From positions 434,001-498,000 of the forward strand of contig OW285197.1 of assembly GCA_935421135.1 (NCBI GenBank): 64,000 nucleotides of DNA, given 5' to 3'. Source of the DNA: Bugulina stolonifera (taxonomy: Eukaryota; Bryozoa; Gymnolaemata; Cheilostomatida; Bugulidae). Positions within the stretch are counted from its first letter, which is position 1. Each line of letters begins with the position of its first letter. Below, piece by piece: positions 1 through 10,428 of this stretch. The notes under the pieces are model-generated. The model was not told where the DNA came from and ran no database searches. It saw only the letters and a program-made list of their open reading frames with translations. The translations under genes and the position numbers were made by a program.

Positions 1-1846
1 GCCATATATGTATTCTTTGCATAGAATACATTGATTGCATAGAATGCATTCTACGCATTCTATGTAATTTATGCATTCTATGCATAGAATACATAGACTG
101 CATTTTATGTATTCTATGTATCCCATGCATAGAATGCATAAAATGCAATCTATGTATTCTATGCATAGAATGTATTCTATGCATCGAATGCATAGAATAC
201 ATAGAATGCAATCTATGTATTCTATGCATAGAATGCAATCAATGTATTCTATGGGTAGAATGCAATCTATGTTTTCTATGCATAGAATACATAGAACGCG
301 TTCTATGTAATCAATGTATTCTATGCATTCTATGCATAGAATGTATTCTATGCATAGAATGCATAAATTACATGTAATGCATAGAGTGCATAGAATGCAA
401 TCTATGTATTCTATGCATCAAAAGCATAGAATACATAGAATGCAATCAATGTATTCTATGCATAGAATACATAGAATGTAACCCATGTATTCTATGCAGA
501 GAATGCATAGAATACATGGAATGCATAGTATACATAGAATGCAATCTATGTATTCTATGCATAGAATGCAATCTATGTATTCTATGCATAGAATGCAATC
601 TATGTATTCTATGGATGAAGTGCAATCTATGTATTCTATGCATAGAATACATAGAACGCGTTCTATGTAATCAATGTATTCTATGCATTCTATGCATAAA
701 ATGTATTCTATGCATAGAATGTATTCTATGCATAGAATTATATGGAATGCATAGAGTGCATAGAATGCAATCTATGTGTTCGACGCATAGAATGCATAGA
801 ATATATACTATGCACGGAGTGCATAGAATGCAATCTATGTATTCGATGCATCGAAGGCGCAGAATACATAGAATGCAATCTATGTATTCTCTGCATAGAA
901 TGCATAGAATATATACAATGCACAGAGGTCATAGAATGCAATCTATGTATTCAATGCATCGAAGGCATAGAATACATAGAATGCCATCTATGTATTCTTT
1001 GCATAGAATACATTGATTGCATAGAATGCATTCTACGCATTCTATGTAATCTATGCATTCTATGCATAGAATACATAGACTGCATTCTATGTATTCTATG
1101 TATTCCATGCATAGAATGCATAAAATGCAATCTATGCATTCTATGCATAGAATACACAGAATGCAATCTATGTATTCTATGCATAGAATGCAATCAATGT
1201 ATTCTATGGATAGAATGCAATCTATGTATTCTATGCATCGAATACATAGAACGCGTTCTATGTAATCAATGTATTCTATGCATAGAATGCATAAATTACA
1301 TGGAATGCATAGAGTGCATAGAATGCAATCTATGTATTCAATGCATCGAAAGCAAAGAATACATAGAATGCAATCAATGTATTCTATGCATAGAATACAT
1401 TCTATGCATGGAATGCATAGACTACATTTATTACATAGAACGCATTCTATGTATTCTATGTATTCTATGCATAGAATACATAGAATGCATTTTATGCACT
1501 CTATGCATTCTGTGTAATCTATGTATTCTATGCATAGAATACATAGAATACATAGAATACATAGAATGCCTTCTATGTAATCAATGTATTCTATGCATTT
1601 CATGCATAGAATGTATTCTATGCATCAAAAGCATAGAATACATAGAATCAATGTATTCTATGCATAGAATACATAGAATGTAACCCATGTATTCTGTGCA
1701 GAGAATGCATAGAATACATGAAATGCATAGTATACATAGAATGCATTTTATGCAATCTATGCATTCTGTGTAATCTATGTATTCTATGCATAGAATACAT
1801 AGAACGAGTTCTATGTAATCAATGTATCCTATGCATTCTATGCATA
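1..1846. repeat. Palindromic 9-bp minisatellite array
   Basis: The stretch is built almost entirely from nonamers such as CATAGAATG, CATAGAATA, TATTCTATG and CAATCTATG in both orientations, so ATTCTATGCATAGAAT palindromes recur throughout. Because the period is three codons and the consensus lacks stops, long open frames appear on both strands (Met-His-Arg / Met-Tyr-Ser or Glu-Cys-Ile / Leu-Cys-Ile triplet repeats). These are by-products of the repeat, not genes. A higher-order copy exists: 1 to about 300 is repeated with few changes from 983, and the segment near 481-540 recurs at 1683-1740. The array is cut by the window start and ends sharply at about 1846. Confidence 0.95.
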
Positions 1847-1853
1847 CTCAACG

Positions 1854-2033
1854 ATGTTAAGGAAACACCGGAAATTCTCCGCTTATGGATTTATCCCCAC
1901 TACGTATAGGTCAAATTTGGGAGTGATCGCCCCTGACCTTGCTAGTACGATGGGAGTTGTGGCATCCTTGATCAAAACTGGTGCGACTGGCGTAAAGCTG
2001 GTGTCTGGTGTCGAATTATTCAGGACCGGGTCT
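1854..2033 (+). CDS. Possible coding exon, unidentified, strand uncertain
   Basis: This stretch is richer in G+C than its surroundings and begins directly after the minisatellite. On the plus strand an ATG at 1854 opens a frame that reaches a good splice donor, TCT|GTAAGT, after 2033 (phase 0, about 60 residues, hydrophobic middle). I do not recognise the product. The minus strand is equally open: from an acceptor-like CAG near 2034 a frame runs to a TAA near 1883, ending in a Pro/Thr-rich peptide (…VVGINP). Only one strand, or neither, can be real. The single evidence types are open frame, composition and splice-like edge. Confidence 0.28.
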
Positions 2034-3116
2034 GTAAGTGGCCACCCTCGACATATTATATTAGTACTCACTTGGAATTAGTTTCCTCCATATTTAGAAA
2101 GTTGCTTAGTCCTGCTCTTATCTTGGATCCACCTGACTGTAGCGATACTGGTAGTATCCATTTTTATACATCTACTGCGTGGTAGTTCTTTCATTTTTAA
2201 AATAATTTATATGTTTCCTAATATTTGTATTAATATAAATATTCTGCGTTAAAAAACTCATATATATTATTAGTTATTATATATTATAATATCATTATAC
2301 AGGATAACATGTATATCAATTCAATGCATTTAATTTAAATTTTCATTTACATTCCAGCTAGCCAGCTAACCTAACAAATAGTGTGTCGTATTAGCACCAT
2401 TTGGAATTATGGTTTTCTCGGTGACATTCATTTCCTTCGTGTCTCTGTGTGAGATGATTAAATAATTGTTGAATTTTAAAACTTTCACAATTATTGTACA
2501 TGTACGTGTACCTAATTTTGGTTTACTGAAAATATAAATAAATAAAAATTATTCTAAAGTCTTGGTACGCCAGTATCCTAGGTGTTACTTAAATTGTAGT
2601 TACACCTAGTCAGACAGTCAGACACCATTATCAGATCAATACAAGCTTGTGGGATATAATTCAACTAGAAGAAAGCTACATGTAAAATCTTTCCTTGGTA
2701 CAGCTTTATCACTAGTGATTAGGATTTGTTAAAATGTAAGCTAAGAAATGTTAGAGAAATATTAGGCAAAATTCTGAAACACAAATTGGTTCATGAAATG
2801 TGTATTTAGATATAGGAAAATTATATTTATCATTATATCATTATAATAGGCCTACTAGTGAGGCTGCAGGGACTTTCATCTATTTTTCTATTATATTCCT
2901 AACTACATGTAGTTAACAGAATAAAGAAAGACCGCAGATTGATAGGAGAAGAAATCCAGCCTTTAACAGTTTAGAGCTTTGAATTAATGAAACTGAAAAT
3001 ACACTCTGACACTCTCCGATCTATGACTCTGTAAGTAAAATAATATATATATCACAGTTTGGGTGACATGACTGTGTGCACACTATGTGACTCTAAAAAG
3101 CATAGTCATCTCGCTA

Positions 3117-3157
3117 TTGGAGTTGTCACATCTTGGGGTTGAATGTGACAACTCCAA
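3117..3157. other. Perfect 14-bp inverted repeat, hairpin
   Basis: TTGGAGTTGTCACA at 3117-3130 is followed, after a 13-nt loop, by its exact reverse complement TGTGACAACTCCAA at 3144-3157. The stem has no mismatch and is mixed in composition, unlike the AT dinucleotide palindromes nearby. It is too short for a typical animal microRNA precursor. Role unknown. Confidence 0.7.
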
Positions 3158-3294
3158 GAAGATGTCATCTACCTTGAACCAGTTTATTTATGTGTTATCA
3201 TGCATGCTCAGTGACCCTGGATACCTAGATTTTCACAGGTAGTCCACCAATAAATATGTACAGTGCCATTAAATCAGGTGTTCAATCAGCAGTG

Positions 3295-3323
3295 CCTGCA
3301 TTCTCAACTAAGTTGAATGCAGG
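3295..3323. other. 12-bp hairpin with a 2-nt bulge
   Basis: CCTGCATT-(CT)-CAAC pairs with GTTG-AATGCAGG around a TAA loop. It lies about 140 bp from the 14-bp hairpin at 3117. No associated gene was seen. Confidence 0.6.
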
Positions 3324-4885
3324 AAGAAGACTTTTGAGAATTTAGTGAAAGGCTCAAGTAAAAAGATATAGTTGTACATACTTTCCTCGAAAGATTAAGC
3401 TGCTGCAAGTAGGAGTGAACATCTGGCTGACTCTGGCATTTTGAATATAGTGGAATGTACAAGATAATTGCATCAGTATCAATTTTCTGTTTCTATAATC
3501 AAACATTCAATAACTTTGTAGGTGACCTCAAATGAAGAACCTCTCATTGTTAACCTGCCAAGTATTGTAATGCACACATATACATGTACATGTAGACCTA
3601 CATGGGTGTAATTATTATTATATATTACAGTGGTACATTTCAGTGTATATATATATACATGTACCAGTACATGTAGGTACAGTAGGTGCAAGGAATATAG
3701 GCATATGCAAGTACGTTGTAGGTGTAAAAAGGCTTGTACATGTATTTATTAGCATAGAGTTCACATTCGGTCGTACATTATCATGTCTCACCTTTTACCT
3801 GTAGTTGAGGAAACTTCAGTTTGACAAATAATAAGCAAAGCTAGTAGGAGAGGCAGCTGTGTATCAGCAGGGGAAGCGAGGATCACATATAGTAGAATCA
3901 TCTGAGTGTGACTGGAGGTATTGATGTCCTTCTAGTAAGAAGATAGGAGTGGATGGAGATGGTTGTCATCCTTACGGCATGAGGGGGTAATAGCTGCATT
4001 AATTGTTCAGTATGGTGATAAAATAGGAGTGACCCATTTAATATGATTGCTCAAAGATAGCGTATTTGTGTATATGTACTGTATATTATATATGTATATA
4101 ATATGTATATTATGGCTAGCATGTTTTACCTGTTTTAGATTGTTTGAACTCTCTTGTAGACTGGACAACATCTACTTACCAGAGGATAAACACAGCTGGT
4201 AGGAGAGGTTGCTGTGTATTAGCAGGGGAAGTGTCAATCACTAAAGAGCAAGGATCATATAGTAGAATCATCTGAGTGTGACTGGAAGTATTGGTGTTCT
4301 TCTTGTGAGAGGATAGGAGTGGATAGAGGTGGTTGTCGTTCCTACGGCATGAGGAGGTAATAGATGCTTTAATTGTTCAGTATGGTGATAAAATAGAAGT
4401 GACCTGTTTAATACGATTGCTGAAAGATAGCGTATTTCTGTATATGTACTGTATATTATATATGTATATAATATGGATATTATGGCTAGCATGTTTACCT
4501 GTTTTAGCTTGTTTGAACTCTCCTGTAGACTGGAGAATCTCTACTTACCAGAGGATAAACATACGTAGCTAGTAGGAGAGGTAGTTGTGTATCAGCAGGG
4601 GAAGTGTCAATCACTAAAGACCGAGGATCATATATTATAGTAGAATCATCTGAGTGTGACTGAAAATATTGGTGTCCTTCTTGTGAGAGGATAGGAGTGG
4701 ATGGAGGTGGTTGTCGTCCCTACGGCATGAGGAGGTAATAGATGCATTAATTGTTCAGTATGGTGATAAAATAGAAGTGACCCGTTTAATATGATTGCTG
4801 AAAGATAGCGTATTTGTGTATATGTACTGTATATTATATATGTATATAATATGTATAATATGGCTAGCATGTTTACCTGTTTTAG

Positions 4886-5105
4886 CTTGTTTGAACTCTC
4901 CTGTAGACTGGAGAATCCCTACTTACCAGCGGATAAACACAGCGGGTAGGAGAGGTTGCTGTGTATCAGCAGGGGAAGTGTCAATCACTAAAGAGCAAGG
5001 ATCATATATAGTAGAATCATCTGAGTGTGACTGGAAGTATTGGTGTTCTTCTTGTGGGAGAATAGGAGTGAATGAAGATGGTTGTCGTTCCTACGGCAAT
5101 AGGAG
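4886..5105 (+). other. Exon-like segment of the ~372-bp unit (representative copy)
   Basis: In this copy the stretch runs from an acceptor-like TTTTAG (4882-4885) to a donor-like AG|GTAATAG and is open throughout in one plus frame. The peptide has the spacing C-x5-C-x2-C in its ECDWxYWCxxC part, then a further Cys after about ten residues. Its length, 220 nt, is not a multiple of three, so neighbouring copies could not be spliced to each other in the same frame. Equivalent segments occur in the other units. I do not recognise the domain, and I regard it as repeat sequence unless transcripts show otherwise. Confidence 0.3.
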
Positions 5106-6680
5106 GTAATAGATGCTTTGTTTGTTCAGTATGGTGATAAAATAGAAATGACCCGTTTAATATGATTGCTGAAAGATAGCGTATTTGTGTATATGTACTT
5201 TATATTATATATGTATATAATATGTTTATTATGGCTAGCATGTTTACCTGTTTTAGCTTGCTTGAACCCTTCTGTAGACTGGAGAATCTCTATTTACCAG
5301 AAGATAAACACAACTGGTAGGAGAGGTGGCTGTGTATCAGCAGGGGAAGTGTCGATCACTAAAGAGCGAGGATCATATATAGTAGAATCATCTGAGTGTG
5401 ACTGGAGGTATTGGTGTCCTTCTAGTGAGAGGATAGGAGTGGATGGAGGTAGTTGTCGTCCCTACGGCATTAAGAGGTAATAGCTGCAATAATTGTTCAG
5501 CATGGTGATAAAATAGAAATGACTCATTTATTATGATTGCTGAAAGATAGCATATATGTGTACATGTACATTATATTATATATTGTTATGTATATAATAT
5601 GTATATTATGGCTAGCATGTTTTACCTGTTCTAGTTTGCTTGAGCTCTCCTGTAGACTGGAGAATCCCTACCTACCAGAGGATAAACACAGCTGGTAGGA
5701 GAGGTAGCTGTGTATCAGCAGGGGAAGTGCCAATCATTAAATAGCGAGGATCACATATAGTAGAATCATCTGAGTGTGACTGGAGGTATTGGTGTTCTTC
5801 TTGTGAGAGGATAGGAGTGGATGGAGGTGGTTGTCGTTCCTACAGCATGAGGAGGTAATAGATGCTTTAATTGTTCAGTATGGTGATAAAATAGAAGTGA
5901 CCCGTTTAATATGATTGCTGAAAAATAGTGTATTTGTGTATATGTACTGTATATTATATATGTATATAATGTGTATATTATGGCTAGCATGTTTACCTGT
6001 TTTAGCTTGTTTGAACTCTCCTGTAGACTGGAGAATCTCTACCTACCAGAGGATAAACACAACTGGTAGGAGAGGTGGCTGTGTATCAGCAGGGGAAGTG
6101 TCAATCACTAAAGACCGAGGATCATATATTATAGTAGAATCATCTGAGTGTAACTGGAAGTATTGGTGTCCTTCTTGTGAGAGGATAGGAGTGGATGGAG
6201 GTGGTTGTCGTTCCTACGGCAATAGGAGGTAATAGAAGCTTTAATTGTTCAGTATGGTGATAAAATAGAAATGACCCGTTTAATATGCTTGCTGAAAGAT
6301 AGCGTATTTGTGTTTATGTATATTATATAGGTTTATAATATGTTTATTATGGCTAGCATGTTTACCTGTTTTAGCTTGCTTGAACCCTTCTGTAGACTGG
6401 AGAATCTCTATCTACCAGAAGATAAACACAACTGGTAGGAGAGGTTGCTGTGTATCAGCAGGGGAAGTGTCAATCACTAAAGAGCAAGGATCATATAGTA
6501 GAATCATCTGAGTGTGACTGGAAGTATTGGTGTTCTTCTTGTGAGAAGATAGGAGTGGATGGAGATGGTTGTCGTCCTTACGGCATGAGGGGGTAATAGC
6601 TGCATTAATTGTTCAGTATGGTGATAAAATAGGAGTGACCCGTTTAATATGATTGCTGAAAGATAGCGTATTTGTGTATA

Positions 6681-6693
6681 TGTACTGTATATT
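6681..6693. repeat. Target-site duplication, left copy (13 bp)
   Basis: TGTACTGTATATT is repeated exactly at 6869-6881, on the other side of the 175-bp insertion. The same sequence is present once in uninterrupted ~372-bp units (for example near 4076 and 4816), so those units serve as empty sites. Confidence 0.9.
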
Positions 6694-6868
6694 CTCGCAA
6701 TTCTCGCTGTCTCTGGCAGCTTGAGAACTTTGGTTCAGTGGATTTCACACCTTTTAAATACGCTTTGCTGTAAATATACAGTATTGCTAAGGTGTTCTCC
6801 CAGGCATATCTCTGAGCTGCACTGATGAGGTGTTAAACACCGAAACAGTACACTGTATGCAGATTGAG
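6694..6868 (+). mobile_element. 175-bp retrozyme-like insertion carrying a hammerhead ribozyme
   Basis: This segment interrupts one ~372-bp unit and is absent from the other units. It is bounded by a perfect 13-bp duplication of the target. It has no coding capacity. Its last 60 bases fold as a type I hammerhead ribozyme (6810-6868), with the element ending just beyond the 3' strand of stem I; a small CTGTA/TACAG hairpin lies at 6768-6781. Established knowledge: small non-autonomous retroelements with type I hammerheads (retrozymes) occur in animal genomes and produce circular RNAs; their mobilisation has been linked to Penelope-like elements. Size, lack of ORF, target duplication and ribozyme fit that class. 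Whether this copy is a complete monomer of a circular RNA is inference. Confidence 0.8.
6810..6868 (+). ncRNA. Type I hammerhead self-cleaving ribozyme
   Basis: All conserved parts are visible. Stem I inner strand CTGCA (6817-6821) pairs with TGCAG (6858-6862). The core box CTGATGA is at 6822-6828. Stem II is GGTGT (6829-6833), loop TAA, ACACC (6837-6841). The second core box GAAA is at 6842-6845. Stem III is CAG (6846-6848) with CTG (6853-6855) and a TACA loop. The cleavage dinucleotide UA is at 6856-6857, so cleavage is expected after 6857. An outer stem I pairing, CTC (6810-6812) with GAG (6866-6868), leaves an internal loop that could make the usual contact with loop II. The very short stem III resembles animal hammerheads that work best as dimers; that part is inference. 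Confidence 0.88.
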
Positions 6869-6881
6869 TGTACTGTATATT
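6869..6881. repeat. Target-site duplication, right copy (13 bp)
   Basis: Exact copy of 6681-6693; after it the ~372-bp unit resumes with ATATATGTATATAATATG. Confidence 0.9.
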
Positions 6882-7526
6882 ATATATGTATATAATATGG
6901 ATATTATGGCTAGCATGTTTTACCTGTTTTAGCTTGTTTGAACTCTCCTGTAGACTGGAGAATCTTTACCTACCAGAGGATAAACATACGTAGCTGGTAG
7001 GAGAGGTTGCTGTGTATCAGCAGGGGAAGTGTCAATCACTAAAGAGCAAGGATCATATAGTAGAATCATCTGAGTGTGACTGGAAGTATTGGTGTTCTTC
7101 TTGTGAGAGGATAGGAGTGGATGAAGGTGGTTGTCGTTCCTACGGCAATAGGAGGTAATAGATGCTTTAATTGTTCAGTATGGTGATAAAATAGAAGTGA
7201 CCCGTTTAATATGATTGCTGAAAGATAGCCTATTTGTGTATATGTATATTATATATGTATGTAATATGTTTATTATGGCTAGCATGTTTACCGGTTTTAG
7301 CTTGCTTGAACCCTTCTGTAGACTGGAGAATCTCTACCTACCAGAGGATAAACACAACTGGTAGGAGAGGTAGTTGTGTATCAGCGGGGGAAGTGTCAAT
7401 CACTAAAGACCGAGGATCATATATAGTAGAATTATCTGAGTGTGACTGGAACTATTGGTGTCCTTCTTGTGAGAGGATAGGAATGGATGGAGGTGGTTGT
7501 CGTTCCTACGGCATGAGGAGGTAATA

Positions 7527-7982
7527 GCTGCATGACTAGTCTTGCATGTAATACACCAACCTATTTATATGTTTGCTTACAACTACGCTGTATTTAGCTT
7601 TATCCGTTACCATAATTTTAATTCTGTGCCATTTAATGTCTCGGTTCCTCACTTTGAATGATCAAGCTCAGTAATTTCATACTTTCTACCACCAATAACT
7701 TTGAGTGAAATAACTAATTAAGCGCTACTATACACTGGTGTTATTAGTTTGAGCTGTATTACATCAGTTAAAAAAATTGGAACCCTGTGCACTTTTTTAC
7801 AAGTGCCTTTCCACTAATTTTCATACAAAGTAAATACTCGTTCCTATCTCCTTGTCTATATAGAGGAATGTACATGTACATGTTGTTTATACACGTACAT
7901 CGCCTTGTCTATGCTCTGATAGAAACTTGGTTTTACACGTCTATATGTATCAATAATGATTGGTCTTACTGTTTACTTGTAG
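7527..7982. other. Single-copy non-coding stretch between repeat cluster and exon candidate
   Basis: Starts where the repeat stops after GAGGTAATAGCTGCAT. AT-rich; it contains TACATGTA octamers near 7870 and ends in a pyrimidine-containing acceptor (ACTTGTAG) before the exon candidate at 7983. Confidence 0.5.
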
Positions 7983-8105
7983 CTGTTCATCAACTTCTTT
8001 GAGCACCCGCTGAGACTTGAGATGATCTACTGTCTGGGAGAGAAACACCTTTTAGTGGAAATGCTCTTTGAAGAATGCAGGAGAGTGGAGAACTTTGTTG
8101 TTTGA
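7983..8105 (+). CDS. Possible 3' terminal exon, unidentified protein
   Basis: After an acceptor-like TTTACTTGTAG (ending 7982) a plus frame runs 40 codons to TGA at 8103-8105. The peptide begins LFINFFEHPLRLEMIY and is amphipathic, rich in Leu, Glu, Arg and Cys, with helix-like character and normal codon variety, unlike the repeat-derived frames around it. A poly(A) signal AATAAA lies at 8199-8204, about 95 bases after the stop. I do not recognise the family. No upstream exon of the same gene was found; it may lie behind repeat cluster 1 or be lost. It could also be a gene remnant together with 8291-8510. Confidence 0.4.
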   Translation: MFINFFEHPLRLEMIYCLGEKHLLVEMLFEECRRVENFVV

Positions 8106-8198
8106 GTGTGGTGGCACTGGTAAGAACAGAGCAGCAAAATGCAAATTCTCAGTTGTAAATGAGGTTGTAAATAATTCACCATGTGAAAATGGTAAGAT

Positions 8199-8204
8199 AA
8201 TAAA
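8199..8204 (+). terminator. Candidate polyadenylation signal AATAAA
   Basis: Located about 95 bases downstream of the stop of the exon candidate at 7983-8105. The hexamer is common by chance in AT-rich DNA, so this is support only in context. Confidence 0.25.
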
Positions 8205-8290
8205 AATATGTTACAGAATATAATACTTATATTAAGCTAATAGAACTGCAACATAACAAAAAAGTCAAATGTTGCGTTGTGTATTGCTGA

Positions 8291-8510
8291 AAGAAGGAAG
8301 TTGAATTAGTTCCCCAGAAGCTACCAAAAGAAGGTGTGGAAAATTTGTGTGGTAAACTGAACAATAGATTTACCTTTGTAAGGCTCAAGCTGGATGTTGA
8401 TGTGTGCAGCAGATAGTTCAGTCAGAGTGACTGTGGCCCAAAACCTAGGAGCAGATATCACAATAGAAAGCTTTGAATGGCTTTGGCTGCCCTACAAGTA
8501 TAATATATAG
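8291..8510 (+). pseudogene. Broken coding fragment with a -1/+1 frame change
   Basis: Directly after a TGA (8288-8290) one plus frame stays open for 41 codons to TAG at 8414-8416 and reads like protein (…VENLCGKLNNRFTFVRLK…). At about 8400 the overlapping frame, starting with ATG at 8400, continues in the same style (…SSVRVTVAQNLGADITIESF…) to TAG at 8508-8510. Together they look like one coding segment with a single-base frame disruption near 8395-8405. There is no good splice site at either edge. I do not recognise the protein. It may belong with the exon at 7983 as remnant of one gene, or be chance. Confidence 0.33.
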
Positions 8511-8982
8511 CACATTTGTGAATGTGCAATCCTTTACTGTACTAAAACCTTTAACTGTTCTGATTAGTTAAAGGAAAATGAACAACTTTACACAAAGTAT
8601 TTTTGTTTATTAATTTCTTACCTCTAAATTCCTGGAATTGCCATCTTTCTAATCATTATTTACAGTCACTGTACATTGCTTCTTATACTGTCTGATAAAA
8701 AATCCTTATATGCACTGTATATATTAAATGATTGTGCACAATATCATTGAGTGGTCATATTGAACTCGAATTTGGAATGAAAAATCAAGACTGGATATAT
8801 AAACAACACAAACACCAAAGAGTGAGAACCTTTAGCTAGACATTCCTTCCTGGAGTTCCCCGCTTAAATCATTATACTATACAGCATCCTCATTTTCATG
8901 TTCCTATCGTTTGAAAACTTCCCTGGCTAATATACATGTGAATGCAGAATATACCTGTAACAATTTCAATAATCAAGTTTCA
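8511..8982. other. Single-copy non-coding stretch
   Basis: AT-rich sequence with no supported exon or repeat; it ends at the start of the second ~372-bp repeat cluster. Confidence 0.5.
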
Positions 8983-10428
8983 CCTGTTCTAGCTTGCTTG
9001 AACTCTCCGGTAGACTGGAGAATCCCTACCTACCAGAGGATAAACTCGATGTCGATTACTAAAGAGCAAGGATCATATATAGTAGCATCATCTGAGTGTG
9101 ACTGGAGGTATTGGTGTCCTTCTTGTGAGAGGATAGGAGTGGATGGAGGTGGTTGTCGTTCCTACGGCATGAGGAGGTAATAGCCGCAATAATTGTTCAG
9201 TATGGTGATAAAATAGAAATGACCCGTTTAATGTGATTGCTGAAAGATAGCGTATATGTGTACATGTACATTATATTATATCTTGTTATGTATATAATAT
9301 GGCTAGCATGTTTTACCTATTCTAGCTTGCTTGAACTCTCCTGTAGACTGGAGAATCTTTACCTACCAGAGGATAAACATACGTAGCTGGTAGGAGAGGT
9401 GGTTGTGTATCAGCAGGGGAAGTGTCGATTACTAAAGAGCAAGGATCATATATAGTAGCATCATCTGAGTGTGACCGGAAATATTGGTGTCCTTCTAGTG
9501 AGAGGATAGGAGTGGATGGAGGTGGTTGTCGTCCCTACGGCATTGAGAGGTAATAGCTGCAATAATTGTTCAGCATGGTGATAAAATAGAAATGACCTGT
9601 TTAATATGCTTGCTGAAAGATAGCGTATTTGTGTTTATGTATATTATATATGTATATAATATGTTTATTATGGCTAGCATGTTTACCTGTTTTAGCTTGC
9701 TTGAGCCCTTCTGTAGACTGGAGAATCCCTACCTACCAGAGGGTAAACACAGCTGGTACGAGAGGTGGCTGTGTATCAGCAGGGGAAGTGTCGATCACTA
9801 AAGAGCAAGGATCATATATAGTAGAATCATCTGAGTGTGACTGGAGGTGTATTGGTGTCCTTCTAGTGAGAGGATAGGAGTGGATGGAGGTGGTTGTCGT
9901 TCCTACGGCATGAGGAGGTAATAGCCGCAATAATTGTTCAGTATGGTGATAAAATAGAAATGACCCGTTTAATGTGATTGCTGAAAGATAGCGAATTTGT
10001 GTATATGTACTGTATATTATATATGTATATAATATGTATAATATGGCTAGCATGTTTTACCTATTCTAGCTTCCTTGAGCTCTCCTGTAGACTGGAGAAT
10101 CTCTACCTACCAGAGGATAAACATACGTAGCTGGTAGGAGAGGTAGCTGTGTATCAGCAGGGGAAGTGTCGATTACTAAAGAGCAAGGATCATATATAGT
10201 AGAATCATCTGAGTGTGACTGGAGGTATTGGTGTCCTTCTTGTGAGAGGATAGGAGTGGATGGAGGTGGTTGTCGTTCCTACGGCATGAGGAGGTAATAG
10301 ATGCATTAATTGTTCACTATGGTGATAAAATAGAAGTGACCCGTTTAATATGATTGCTGAAAGGTAGCGTATTTGTGTATATGTACATTATATTGTATAT
10401 TGTTATGTATATAATATGTATATTATGG
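8983..10428 (+). repeat. ~372-bp tandem repeat, cluster 2 (about 4 units)
   Basis: Same family and orientation as 3795-7526. It starts within a unit at CACCTGTTCTAGCTTGC and ends at TATTATGG. The first unit (8983-9310) lacks the segment holding GTAGGAGAGG…CAGGGGAAG, a deletion that joins GGATAAAC to TCGATGTCGATTACT. Later landmarks are at about 9388, 9757 and 10134. Some copies carry a TATTGTTATG insertion in the AT-rich part (near 9287 and 10396), a variant also seen near 5580, showing exchange between the two clusters before or after their separation. The end of the cluster overlaps the last exon of the minus-strand gene (10317-10837). Confidence 0.92.

Larger units (their letters stand above)
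2082..3794. other. Single-copy non-coding stretch
   Basis: AT-rich sequence with no convincing open frame or exon edge. It holds two short perfect or near-perfect hairpins (3117-3157 and 3295-3323) and several TACATGTA octamers around 3570-3740. The last part (about 3790 on) passes into the first tandem cluster. Confidence 0.6.
3795..7526 (+). repeat. ~372-bp tandem repeat, cluster 1 (about 10 units)
   Basis: A unit of about 370-378 bp repeats in direct orientation; the landmark GTAGGAGAGG recurs near 3843, 4199, 4571, 4945, 5318, 5696, 6066, 6437, 7000 and 7362. The 563-bp gap between the last but one pair is explained by the insertion at 6694-6868. Each unit has an AT-rich near-palindromic part (TATATATGTATATAATATG), an intron-end-like TTTACCTGTTTTAG, and an open Cys-rich stretch ending GAGGAG|GTAATAG like a splice donor. 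In units with the CATATATAG spelling, the plus frame reads …ECDWRYWCPSC… then a Cys/Gly-rich tail; in units spelled CATATAG the frame is broken. The minus strand is also open for about 74 codons per unit. Exon-like parts may derive from a captured gene piece. Confidence 0.93.

Noticed and set aside
71..1683. Long open frames with Met-His-Arg or Glu-Cys-Ile triplet repeats on both strands
   Set aside because: They follow from the stop-free 9-bp repeat and occur in several frames at once; no splice or start context supports a gene.
4268..10053. Recurring minus-strand ORFs of about 74-106 codons in the ~372-bp units
   Set aside because: They are reverse frames of the same repeat, largely AT-rich Tyr/Ile codons, with no start context or splice sites.
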